Shown here: one piece after another, positions 33,301-43,100 of the stretch
How the letters are laid out: every line of letters starts with the position of its first letter
Position numbering within the stretch: the first letter of the stretch is position 1
NCBI GenBank assembly: GCA_033063855.1
Contig: CP093831.1
Span: 372,001-436,000, forward strand
DNA length: 64,000 nucleotides
Direction of reading: 5' to 3'
Origin: Smittia aterrima
Lineage: Eukaryota; Arthropoda; Insecta; Diptera; Chironomidae
Made by a program: the position numbers and the translations under genes
The notes under the pieces: generated by a model
Databases searched by the model: none
What the model saw: only the letters and a program-made list of their open reading frames with translations
Told to the model about the DNA's origin: nothing

Positions 33301-35338
33301 GACTTGAAGTGCAACATTCTGTGCGATTCTATCGACCATAAAATCAATTGTTGATGAGAAGATTTCTTGAAAATTTTGAGCTGACATCGTGAGGAACAAC
33401 CCACTAAAGTGTTCAAGCAGCTCCTTCTCGTCTTTAGATCTTGGCATTTGAGTAATTGGTTTGTTGTTCATCGGCATTCCAGGAGAAGGAATGTTAATCA
33501 TGTAAATGTCGAGTGCTTCCAATGCCCAATTGAAGAGGTCAATAAAAATAAGGACCTCATCTGGTTGGAATGTCACTGGTTGTGGCATTTTTTGAGGCGG
33601 ATTATCAGTCAAATTGATCCCGTATGTAATTGTCTTTACTCCACAAATAAGAGTTTTCACCAAGCTTCTATATTCACACACATTTAGAGTATTTGGTGGT
33701 GAGAACCCAATGCTCGTCAATTTTCCCATTGTTTCAGGCGAAATATCAATTCCTATCATCTCTTTGTTGATATCGACCGAGGATGCTTGAGGTTGACTGC
33801 TAAGATTCTTCCATTTTTGCATGATTAACGGTAACTGCAATTTGGCGATGGTGTGGAACTTCAGTGTAAACACTTTAAGCATGGTCATCAGTAGTTCTCT
33901 CGGTGTAGGCGACGAGAAAGAGTCCTCGCTTCTTTGAACTCTTATACAATCGACGAGATTAAGCAAAAGCTTGCAAGACATCGTTTGAATACTTGTCGGA
34001 AGCGATTCATCATGGACATTTTTCGAAAACAGATAAACGGCTTTTGTTAAAATGTCTAATTTGAGCTGTTGTCGCACATGATGAACTAGATCGGCTAGTG
34101 TCGAGTATGCCAACGGTCGGAGAGATTCATGTGAGGTGTATCCGCGGCCAAGAAGTAGATCCTCATCGAAGAGAAGATCAATTGAGTTGATAAATTTGTT
34201 ACGAAGCTCAGTAGCGAGAATATGACGCGTTGCAACAAGAAGTTCTTTTCGCAAGCTTGCTGGTCCGATAGGACAAAGTCTCAACAATGAGATCATCCCC
34301 TCAACCATTGTTGGAGCATGAGTGTTTATCGTGTCTTGAAACTGAGCAAGAAACGTTCTGATAATGTAAGCGAGAAATGAGAGTGCTTTAATTTGAGCTC
34401 CCATAAAATCGACAAAAACTTCTCTATTGAAATTTGGCATCGAGCGATGTGCTGCTGATGGTTGAAGTGTTATCGTTGTCATTATCAGAGGTACAAACTC
34501 GACAATCTCTTGGTGAACGTTTTGCTTGTAAATTTGATACATAAGAACGAGAATTATCGGAAGATCCTGAAGAACTTTCAACGAATTCACGCCTCGAGGC
34601 AGAAGATTGAATGAATTTGTTGTGACTTTGCCTTCAGCGTCGACTTTATCCACGAAAATAGTTGTGACAGTGTAAATCTCAGGAAGTAGTTGTTCCAGAT
34701 TGACTTCCTTTAAATCAGCAACTCGAAGAGGATCACGAGGCTCAAAAATTTTGTTCATGTTCTTCGGCAGATTGGAATAAATATCTCGAACGTAAGTAAT
34801 AAATTGCTGTATCTGAAACATTATGATTGAAAATAAATTATGAACATATAAAAATGCGTTTCACAAACCTCAGAATGAAAGGTTGGTCGGTATTGCTTAT
34901 GAAGGTCTATTATAATTCTTAAGCAAACCAAAACATTGTCTTCATTATCAGTTTTCAAGAGTTTCAGCATTAAAGCCAGAATACTTTTTACATAGGGTCG
35001 TACAATCTCGGAAACAGGTAGTCGATGGATCATTTCAAGAATCAATTTTCTCATCTAAAATTAAAAGTATTAAATTTCAGTTATAATCTTAATAAGAGAC
35101 TTTTGCTTATCACCTGCTGAATGTTAAAATCAGAGAAAAAATGTGGTTCTCCTTCTTGAAGAACTTTAAGAAAAGTTTTCATTGCGCCATCAAGAAAGCT
35201 AGGATATCCAGGACAGTTTACATTGTTTTCGAACGTTTCAGCTAGTTCTTGGGCTGCTTTTAATCGTAAATCTTCCTTTATCGACGAATCGCCAAGAACT
35301 TTGACGATCGTATTAGCTCCGACAGTACCGGACATCAT
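21307..35338 (-). CDS. Nipped-A: Nipped-A/TRRAP, conserved copy
   Basis: Eight exons: 35338-35114, 35054-34869, 34812-30181, 29973-28636, 28562-24598, 24532-24331, 22390-21668, 21609-21307; 11574 nt, 3857 aa. TRRAP-family pseudokinase scaffold of SAGA and NuA4/Tip60; in fly it also supports Notch-target expression. HEAT-type repeats fill most of the first 2700 residues. FAT includes LWAGLWQKYAKYPETNAAIAYEQ near residue 2741; the pseudokinase is about 3517-3757; FATC ends RNPDYLCRMDPSYQPWL. Sequence is closer to the usual TRRAP than the plus-strand copy, so I take it as the one under stronger constraint. Intron 3 (29974-30180) carries tRNA-Gly; intron 6 (22391-24330) contains the alkaline phosphatase gene on the other strand. 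Intron 4 (28563-28635) is absent from the plus copy. Confidence 0.93.
21750..22192 (-). repeat. Near-identical tract shared by both TRRAP copies, minus arm
   Basis: Partner of 14665-15107 in inverted orientation with one mismatch. It lies in exon 7 of the minus-strand Nipped-A. The coding sequence before and after (for example the FATC exon at 21307-21609) is much more diverged between copies. Confidence 0.9.
22505..24353 (+). CDS. Secreted/GPI-type alkaline phosphatase nested in Nipped-A intron
   Basis: Exons 22505-23389, 23444-23794, 23845-24090, 24147-24353; 1689 nt, 562 aa. A metal-dependent phosphomonoesterase. Visible motifs: FIGDGMG (metal aspartate), VADSACTATAILTGVK (nucleophile serine; the usual DSAGTAT has Gly where this has Cys), TTTRITHATPAAAYA, VEGGRIDHGHHE, TADHSHVFTVGGYPPRGR and THAGEDVGVYASGP. 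MCKDIILFLVLVFSFAA is a signal peptide; the C-terminus (SLQIVLSSITVILISWKFL) is a hydrophobic tail typical of GPI attachment. I chose the ATG giving the signal peptide. The gene sits within a 1940-bp Nipped-A intron on the opposite strand, and its last 23 coding nt (24331-24353) overlap Nipped-A exon 6 antisense. The plus-strand TRRAP copy has only 56 bp at this intron, with no phosphatase. Confidence 0.92.
24349..24354 (+). terminator. AATAAA overlapping alkaline phosphatase stop codon
   Basis: GAATAAAG: the TAA stop at 24351-24353 lies inside the only AATAAA I saw nearby. Cleavage from it would fall inside the antisense of a Nipped-A coding exon and leave a very short 3' UTR. Confidence 0.6.
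29974..30180 (-). other. Nipped-A intron 3 carrying a tRNA-Gly
   Basis: A 207-bp intron at the same codon junction (PDFQ|FLRDF) as the 568-bp tRNA-bearing intron of the plus-strand copy. It contains one tRNA gene, antisense to the host. Confidence 0.85.
30081..30152 (+). tRNA. tRNA-Gly (UCC), antisense to Nipped-A
   Basis: Identical over 72 nt to the two copies at 8432 and 8713. Anticodon TCC, intact cloverleaf arms and a T-run terminator immediately after CACAA. It lies 28 bp from the exon boundary of its host intron. Confidence 0.95.
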
Positions 35339-35692
35339 TTTGGATAATATTGTTTGTAAAGAACTGTTTTTATATGAATTTCAAAGATTTCGCATGTTTT
35401 GCCGCTTTATTAGGTTTGAAATTTTAATTGTCAAATTTTATCACTTTATTCACTACTTTCTTCCTTTTTGTCTCTAAATATCTATAACACACTGCTTTAT
35501 CTTAAGGACAAGCTATTTATGACTTTTCTGCGTTTGGTTCTAATACACTTTTTTTCGATATTTCTTTCAGCTTTTGGCAATTTTAAATTTGCTTTTCTCT
35601 TAAGAAGACATAATTTATTTTCAGCCTACTCAGAAATTTTGTTTTGATATTTTTAAGTCTTCTCGGTATAATTTGTTGTGTTTTGTAAAATA
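35339..35692. promoter_or_regulatory. Divergent promoter Nipped-A / membrane protein gene
   Basis: 354 bp between opposed start codons, AT-rich, with no coding potential. It must contain both promoters and leaders. I could not assign a TATA or DRE element. Confidence 0.5.
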
Positions 35693-36611
35693 ATGTCCGG
35701 TTTAGGTTTTGATACATTAAATAATGATGTTTTCCAAACGCAGTTGAAAACTAAATATAAGTCGATGATATTTATGGGATATTTCAAAGAGAAGCGGTTG
35801 TGTGAAGATATAAATTGTTACCGTGATGTTGTTGTTGTCGATAAGAAAGAAATTGAATTTACAAAATCTCTGGAAACCTTAGCATTGGATATTAAAAGTC
35901 AGCTTCGAGAACCATTGTTTGTTGGTGTAACGAAGGATGAAAAAGAATGTTTTTCAATATGGACAGAACTTGGTGACAGCGCGATTCCATTTGGAAAATA
36001 TTGGTTTCAAGTAAGAAACATTGATGAAATTCATCGGATGAATCATTGAAATATCTATTAATATCGTATTTCAGATAAAAACAATCAAGTTTCGGTTTAA
36101 TGAGATCCAAATTAAGCTGAAGAAGCTGAGATCTATCGAAAATGAAGAAACAGAAACTTTTGAAGAGAAGTTTAGAACTGCGACAAATCAAAAATCAGAG
36201 AACTCTAATGATGAACTTTGGAAAACTTTATTCGAGTTTTGGAAGAAGGAAATTGTCTCAGCAATTGCTTGGTTCTCTGCTATAACCATTAATAGACATA
36301 CGATAACTGAAACCCTGCGATTTGTTTCGCTGCTCTTTGTTTCACTTATTGCCGGATCTTCGCAAATAATTAAGTACGTTGGAATTTTCACGATCAAACT
36401 GATCGAACGAACAACATGGCTGGCTCATGTTCTTACACCCGTCGCATTGGGACTCTTTGATCTTGTTTCAAAGATTATAGGTGGATTTTATTTATTAATT
36501 GCGATGGTTTGGAAGGATTCTTTCGGGGCTCGAAGACCTGTTCCTGCGAATGCTATCGGACCGGGTCCACCAAGAAGACGGCAAGAAGCAATCCGCTATA
36601 ATAACTTTTAA
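35693..36611 (+). CDS. Unrecognised multi-pass membrane protein, 284 aa
   Basis: Exons 35693-36010 and 36075-36611; 855 nt. I do not recognise the family. The first 106 residues look soluble (RDVVVVDKKEIEF, LFVGVTKDEKECFSIW). A charged segment likely to be helical (IKLKKLRSIENEETETFEEKF) follows. The C-terminal half has hydrophobic helices (AIAWFSAITI, LRFVSLLFVSLIAGSSQII, LTPVALGLFDLVSKIIGGFYLLIAMVW), then a basic, proline-rich tail (GARRPVPANAIGPGPPRRR). No signal peptide. Clean splice junctions, a close divergent promoter and AATAAA near 36679 support a real gene. Function unknown. Confidence 0.75.
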
Positions 36612-36889
36612 CTTCACCGCATATAGATTGTAGGAATTACATAAATGGGTATTAATTTATTTTTAACCAAAAATAGCTAATAAAGTGGAATTTGTAATAA
36701 AATAATTGATGTATGGTTATTTGAATACTCTTTTTTATTGCTACATAGCAAAGCTTCATACACATCTTAATCAACCTTAATTAAAAATAATTAGTAGAAA
36801 TAAAATTAGGGTGAGATGAAAGTTTAAGTGACGAGTGACTCTACTCTAAATTAATTTAATTGTTTCGATTGTATGTTATAAAATTTTCT

Positions 36890-37802
36890 TTAGTCGTCGT
36901 CGTCTTGATCTTGGGCAGTGGAACTTGATGTAATCATGGGCATTAATGTTTTATCGGGCAACAACGCATGTTCAATTAAGTAGCTTTCAACATCTTCTGC
37001 GAAGAATTCATCGCCAAACTCTTCACCCATGCGAATGAAATTACCAATCACTTGGCCGTTCTTATAAACGAGCAATGTAGGAAGCGCGACTGTTTTGAAC
37101 TTCTTGCTGAGCCCTGCTACAGTGCTGAGTATTTTGCAGAATTTTACTGAAGGATATTCTTGCGCGAGTTTTACAAGACATTTGTTCATAGTTTTACATG
37201 CTTTGAACTTTTCTTCATAGATGTGAATGATAACAGTGACGCTTTTGTTCTCACCATCGATCGACTGAAGAAAGTCATCACCATTCTTTAGGGCAATAAC
37301 CGTACCAAACTTTGGCAACATTCCCGATAGAGCAAGCATCTCCTGCATCCTTCGCTTTTGAAATTCGTGAAGGAAGTCATCGTTAAGCAGTTCATTCAAC
37401 TCTGAGTCAAATTCTTCGTCGTCTTTCGCTTTTTGATCTTCAGCGGTAGTCTTGCTTGTAATACTGAGTTTTTTCATTAGCTCAAGACGCTCCCGATCTT
37501 GATCTTGTCGTTTTTCATTCTCCAATTGCTTGAATCTTTGCCAATCCTTAATAACACCTGGAAAACAATTTATGATGAGCCCTACACACTTACTGACTGA
37601 AAGCATTACCTTTTGGTCCCGTGTTAGCACTGTTGCCTTGCCAATGAGTCATATCTTGAGTAAGATCTGGCGCTGGCTGAGAAGCTGATGCTTTAGCTCC
37701 AGAATCTTCACCTTCATCTCCAGAATCTTCTTTCTCGTCCTCTGAGCTGCTACAATAATATTGAAGCTTCTCACCCATAATCTTATCCTCTAAAGTCGAC
37801 AT
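36890..37802 (-). CDS. Phosducin-like protein (PDCL family)
   Basis: Exons 37802-37610 and 37557-36890; 861 nt, 286 aa. PDCL1-type proteins bind G-protein beta-gamma and act with the CCT chaperonin in beta-gamma assembly. The N-terminal MSTLEDKIMGEKLQYYCSSSEDE with an acidic stretch, the GPKGVIKDWQRFKQLE Helix-1 motif and the thioredoxin-like C-terminal domain (TVIIHIYEE, CLVKLAQEYPSVKFCKI, ALPTLLVYKNGQVIGNFIR) are typical. The tail is acidic (AQDQDDDD). I chose the first ATG, matching the family's MxTLEDK start. Head-to-head with the DDX56-like gene 170 bp away. Confidence 0.92.
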
Positions 37803-37972
37803 TCTGAACACTTCTTTTACGATGAACTCTTAATTAAATCAAATATGAAAATCTGCGAAGACCGAATTTTTTCTCGACACTGTTCAAAATAAAATTATTA
37901 GAGCTTACACTGTAAAACTGCTTAAATTCAGAAAAACGTGCGGCAAAGAAATAAATAAATAGTTTTAATCAA
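37803..37972. promoter_or_regulatory. 170-bp divergent promoter PDCL / DDX56
   Basis: Opposed ATG codons 170 bp apart leave room only for a shared bidirectional promoter and short leaders. No specific element recognised. Confidence 0.55.
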
Positions 37973-39890
37973 ATGGAGGTCGATAAAAAAGATGCTAAGA
38001 CGCTTAACTTTCATCAAATGGAACTAGACGATCGAATACTGAAGGTTTTAACTAAAATCTCGTGCTGAGAGAAAAGTAAAATAAAAATGTTTTTCTTTTA
38101 AGGCAATCGCAAAATTGGGATGGATATCGCCAACAATGATACAGGAAAAAGCAATTCCTCTTATTCTTGAATCAAAGGACCTTTTGATTCGAGCTCGAAC
38201 AGGATCAGGCAAAACCGCCTCGTTTTCGATTCCATTAATTCAGAAAATTCTGAATTCAAAAGATTCAGCAAAGGAACAAAGAACAACAGCTTTGATACTG
38301 GCACCAAGCAAGGAGCTTTGTCTTCAGATACGTCGAGTGATTGACGACTTGACGATAAAGTGCAGCAAAATTGTTCGTTGTGTGGATTTATCGGCTAAAA
38401 GTGAACCAGCAGCTCAAAAACATTTACTGGCTCAGAAACCTGACATAATTGTTTCAACACCAGCTCGTATACTATCGCAACTAAATCAGAAAAACATATT
38501 GTTAAAGGATAGCTTAGAATCGCTCGTCATTGATGAAGCTGATTTGATGTTCTCATTTGGTTTTGAAGCTGATTTGAAAAATGTTTTGGAACATTTGCCC
38601 CCAAACTATCAATCGGTGTTGGCATCTGCCACACTCAGCGATGAAGTTATGGATTTAAAGAAAGTTGTGCTTCACAATCCTATCACATTGAAACTTGAGG
38701 AGCCTGAACTTCCACCAATAACTCAACTGAGTCATTATCATCTTCCAGCAGAAGAAAACGATAAAGCAGCCATTCTCTTCACACTTTTCAAACTCCATCT
38801 CATCAAAGGAAAATCAATTATTTTCGTTAATTCTGTCGACAAGTGCTATAAGTAAGTTCCTTATCCCAATTGATATTGTTTTTTTAATTTTCCATGATGA
38901 ATTTATTTGATACAAGACGAGATGGCGAACAGAATTCAGTTTTGTCTAGGCCGTTAGATGAGTCAATCTCTAATCTTCTCGCTGATATTTCTATAGAATT
39001 TCAAAAATTTAAATTTTATTAGCAAATGTATTAACGTTTTATTTCATTTTAGACTGAAACTTTTTCTGGGACAGTTCAAAATTCGATCTTGCGTTCTTAA
39101 CTCAGAGCTCCCAGCTAAAATTCGATGCCACACAGTTCATCAATTTAATCAAGGACTCTATGACATCATCATTGCTTCTGACGAGCGATCACTTCTTAAA
39201 CCTAGTGAGAACGCATTGAAATCGTCGACGGTTAAAACAAAGCTGAATAAAAAGCAAGACGGAGAGTCGGGTGTCGCTAGAGGAATTGATTTTCGCTGTG
39301 TTTCGAATGTCGTTAATTTTGATTTTCCTCTTGACATCAATTCATACATCCATCGAGCTGGTCGCACTGCAAGAGGCAACAACTCAGGAAATGTTGTTTC
39401 TTTTGTATCGCTCGTCGAACAAGATTTGATGAATTTAGTTGAAGAACATTTGCTGGCAAGTTACCCAAGTGAAAACACGGTCATTAAGAAACATCAATTC
39501 AGGCTCGAGGAAGTCGAACCATTCCGATATAGAGCTCTGGATGGATGGCGAGCCATCACAAAAAATGCTGTTCGTGAAGCGAGAATCAGGGAAATTAAAT
39601 CTGAAATGTTTAATTCCGAAAAGCTTAAGACCTTTTTTGAAGACAATCCTCATGACCTTCAAGTACTTCGTCATGATAAGCCCATTAACATTGTCAAAGT
39701 TCCAGATCATCTTTCGGAAGTTCCTGAATACATTGTCCCTGCTGCGCTGAAAAACATGGTCGGAATTGTCACAAAGAAACGGAAGAGCCAACAAAATATC
39801 AGCAAAACTAAACAGAAATATCAACAGAAGTCGAACAACCCTCTCGCCGTTGCTGAAATTGATTACGGAAAGAAACGCAAGAAGTTTTAA
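37973..39890 (+). CDS. DDX56: DDX56-type DEAD-box RNA helicase
   Basis: Exons 37973-38044, 38103-38851, 39053-39890; 1659 nt, 552 aa (human DDX56 is about 547). A nucleolar ATP-dependent RNA helicase involved in 60S subunit assembly (Hlc in fly). Helicase motifs in order: FHQMELDDRILKA with GWISPTMIQEKAIP (Q motif), ARTGSGKT (I), PSKELCLQ (Ia), STPAR (Ib), VIDEAD (II), ASATLS (III), IIFVNSVDKCYK (IV), GVARGIDFR (V) and HRAGRTAR (VI). The basic C-terminus (GKKRKKF) fits nucleolar localisation. The insertion KSSTVKTKLNKKQDGESG before motif V is typical of this subfamily. The first intron has a weak donor (GTTTTA). Confidence 0.93.
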
Positions 39891-40196
39891 TTTTAAATTT
39901 CAATGGAAAAAAAACTTTGAATTTTTATTTTCCTGAATAAAACAAATATTGAACTAAGTTTTCTGAAGTATTTTAAAAAGAATGATCGATTGCGGTTAAT
40001 GTTGTAAAACTTAATTATTTACCTTGGGATCATTAATTTCAAGCCTGTTAAACTTTTCAAAAACATTTGCGCTACGTCTAGAATACGTAGGACGACAGTA
40101 AACGCTGGTGAAATCATTCAGGAATCGGTCTACTTCCCCGAACATAAACAATTATCCGCTATTTTCGTTCATTTTAGTTTTGTGCTTTACTAAGCG
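39891..40196. promoter_or_regulatory. DDX56 3' end and SPG11 promoter region
   Basis: 306 bp. GAATAAAAC about 45 bp after the helicase stop is the poly(A) signal. The remainder precedes the SPG11-like start and shows no coding potential. Confidence 0.5.
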
Positions 40197-43100
40197 ATGT
40201 CCGATCGTCAAAGAGATACAGAATTGTCGGTCGTTGAAGGTCTATGGTGGACTTTATCCGATCAACATTTAATCAGAGATGTTGTTATGAAAGGAAAGTA
40301 TCTATCGAATTCAATAAAATTTATTGCAAATCGAAGTCAAATCAGCATTGAGAAGTCCAAAGAATTGTTTTTCATCGAAGTTAGACAGTTTGTCAATAAT
40401 CTGATAACGAACAAACAACTGCATCGAGCTAGTCACGTCCTGAACAATGTTCAACTGAATGAATTCTATTATCTGTACGAATTTTATCAGGTAAGCTACA
40501 TTTCTTTATTCTTAATACAAAATAGTTAAAGGAATTCTCGTAGGAGGAAGAAGACGAAGGAATCAGAATTCTTGTTTTCGAGCGTTTAAAAAATTTGGAA
40601 CAACTCAGTGAAGACGATGAGAAAACTCTCAAAGCTAATTATCTTTTCTTCAAACTTCTCGTCAATAACTTCTCGAAGCATTCAAAATATTTGGAGAATG
40701 TTAATCGATCGACTGGATTATCGGCTGTGACTGAAGATAATATTGATAAAATCATTTTTGGAACATTTTTGAAACAACCCTTGGAATGGCGAAATGTAAG
40801 TTTTGTTTGTAATGATTCATCCGAAAGTCTTGAACTGAATTCTATTTTTCTTTAGGAGCTAGCTACTGACGTCTTTTTCAAATCTAAGAACGTTCACCTT
40901 CGTCACGTTCTGGATAAAAATTGTTTCTTCGCTTACATTCTTAGAAATGAACTTTACGCAATTCTAAAGCAATGGCTTCAAGAAGCTTACTGGGTACGAG
41001 AAGGAAACATGATGAGATCAACAATTCAAGAGCCTGAGACGTTTGAAGGAGCTTTACTGTCATGTTTCCGAGAATGGCCTATCGAACAGAAAATGATGAA
41101 CATAGTCGCGAGGCGTGAAAAAGATGTAATCAAGAATGACTTTGCCAAACTAGGATTGTTCGAAGCAAGAGAAAATAAGTCTATCTGCCGAAAATTGAAT
41201 CGTTTCTTCACAACGCAAACATTCCGTGAAAACTTTCCAACTTTGAAAACCGATGAGATAACAAAATTCGTTATCGAAAACAAATTATTGGATCTGCTTC
41301 CTGAAAAGTTCATCGACTATCGATACATTGAACTGCTTCTTGAGAATGTCGAAGTGATTTACATGAAAGAAGAGTTGAAACTGATCCTGAAGTTGAAAAA
41401 TCTACTTCTTCCCGAGACTAAAGCTTCAGAGTTTCTTGATATAATGAATGTAACAAGTAATTACATCGAAAAGTTTGACACCAACTTTGACCGCAATAGA
41501 CCCGATTTGAAATTTATCAATTTAACATTGAATGGGCTTCCAGCTGATGATTTCAAAGAAGTCTCCGACTTGAATCAATTTACTAGGAACCTAATGCTCA
41601 AGATAAATGCAGTTCAAGAAGAGGAGATGCCAATGCTTGAAGAACTCGTTGAAAAATATCTCCACGTTAATTTTACCTACATTCAAGATGAGTTTGGACT
41701 TGATGAGAATGGAGATCACAACATCAGCATCGATGATAAAAAGATTTCCAATACTTATGGTGAAGTCGTCAAATTGACATACGTTGACTATGTTCGACAT
41801 TATCAAGGCGCCTATGGCACTTATTTACTGATAAGAGACACTCTGAGGAACTTCAATATTTTGTCCCGAACTCATATTCTCATCGGATGCGAAGAAGTGG
41901 CAAAGCTGGCTATCGAAAGTCCAGAAGACCGAGAACTCGTCAGTAACGTAATCTGCTTCTTGGAAATGTTTTCGGTTGATTCAAGAAACTTGAGATGTTA
42001 CTTGCGGCTCCTTAAGCTTAAACCTTCCAACAAAAGCTTCGAAACGTTTGTGAACGAATCCATTGATGTTAGAACCACAGATGACGATTTAGTAACTGAT
42101 AAGGAGATGACTAACGTCGAAGCACTGGAAGTATATTGGACTGTGAAGAAGATTGAAGACCCTCCCAGAAATTATTTGAATCCTTTCATCGTCTCAAATG
42201 ATTGGTTTCATTTAATTCTTCTCGCGCAGTATCTCAATATTCCTTTGAAGTCATTCATATCAATTTGCCTTGGAAGAATCAAACATAAGCCTTTGCGTGA
42301 TAATCTGATTCGAGCCATTCTCTTCGACTCATCGCCAGAATCGAAGAAACGATGCAGTTTTTCGAAACGCCGACGAGCAAAGAATGTTCAAAAACCTGAA
42401 GTAAGTTTATCAAAATGAAAATATTTTTAAAAAAAAACTTATTACAAAATTATGATTTTACAGGAAACGAAATTGTTTGCCAAAGGAAAATTTCTCGACA
42501 TAAAACACGATTTGTTTGCGATAATTATGAAATGCGATGAAACAACAGAACGATTCGAAGTAAAGTTTGAAGATTTCCAGAGAATGATGCTCTCGAAAGA
42601 AATAACCGACGATCTTCTTTCGTACGCTAAGCTCTATGATTGGCCTGTGATAGCTGTTATCGCGGCTACGACGCAGCTTTATCGCAAAAAATTTTGTTGG
42701 GTCACTTGGTTGCTGTTAAGTAGCGACTACAATTGGTCAAGAAAATACGAATCGATCACAGATCTTGCGCAAGAAGTTTTTCTTCACTGCATTCGAATCG
42801 GCTTTCTTCGAACCTTAGACGAGAGCATGAGTGTTTTCTATCCGGATTCTGCTATGAAGATACTCACAGCTTTCATGGTTCGAAGTAAAAATGGAGCAGA
42901 TATTGAGGAGATGAAATTGACACTGAAACAACTTATAATCAAATTAAGTGATGAAAACTACAAAATGCTGTTAGTCAATGGAAATGTCGACACGATTAAT
43001 TTTATAATTCGTTGCGTCATTGTTAACCTTCAAGCAAATTTCCCAATGGTTCTGAGTCAACAGAAATATCTCGAAGCTGTTTGTCTCTCAGAGGTTTTTC

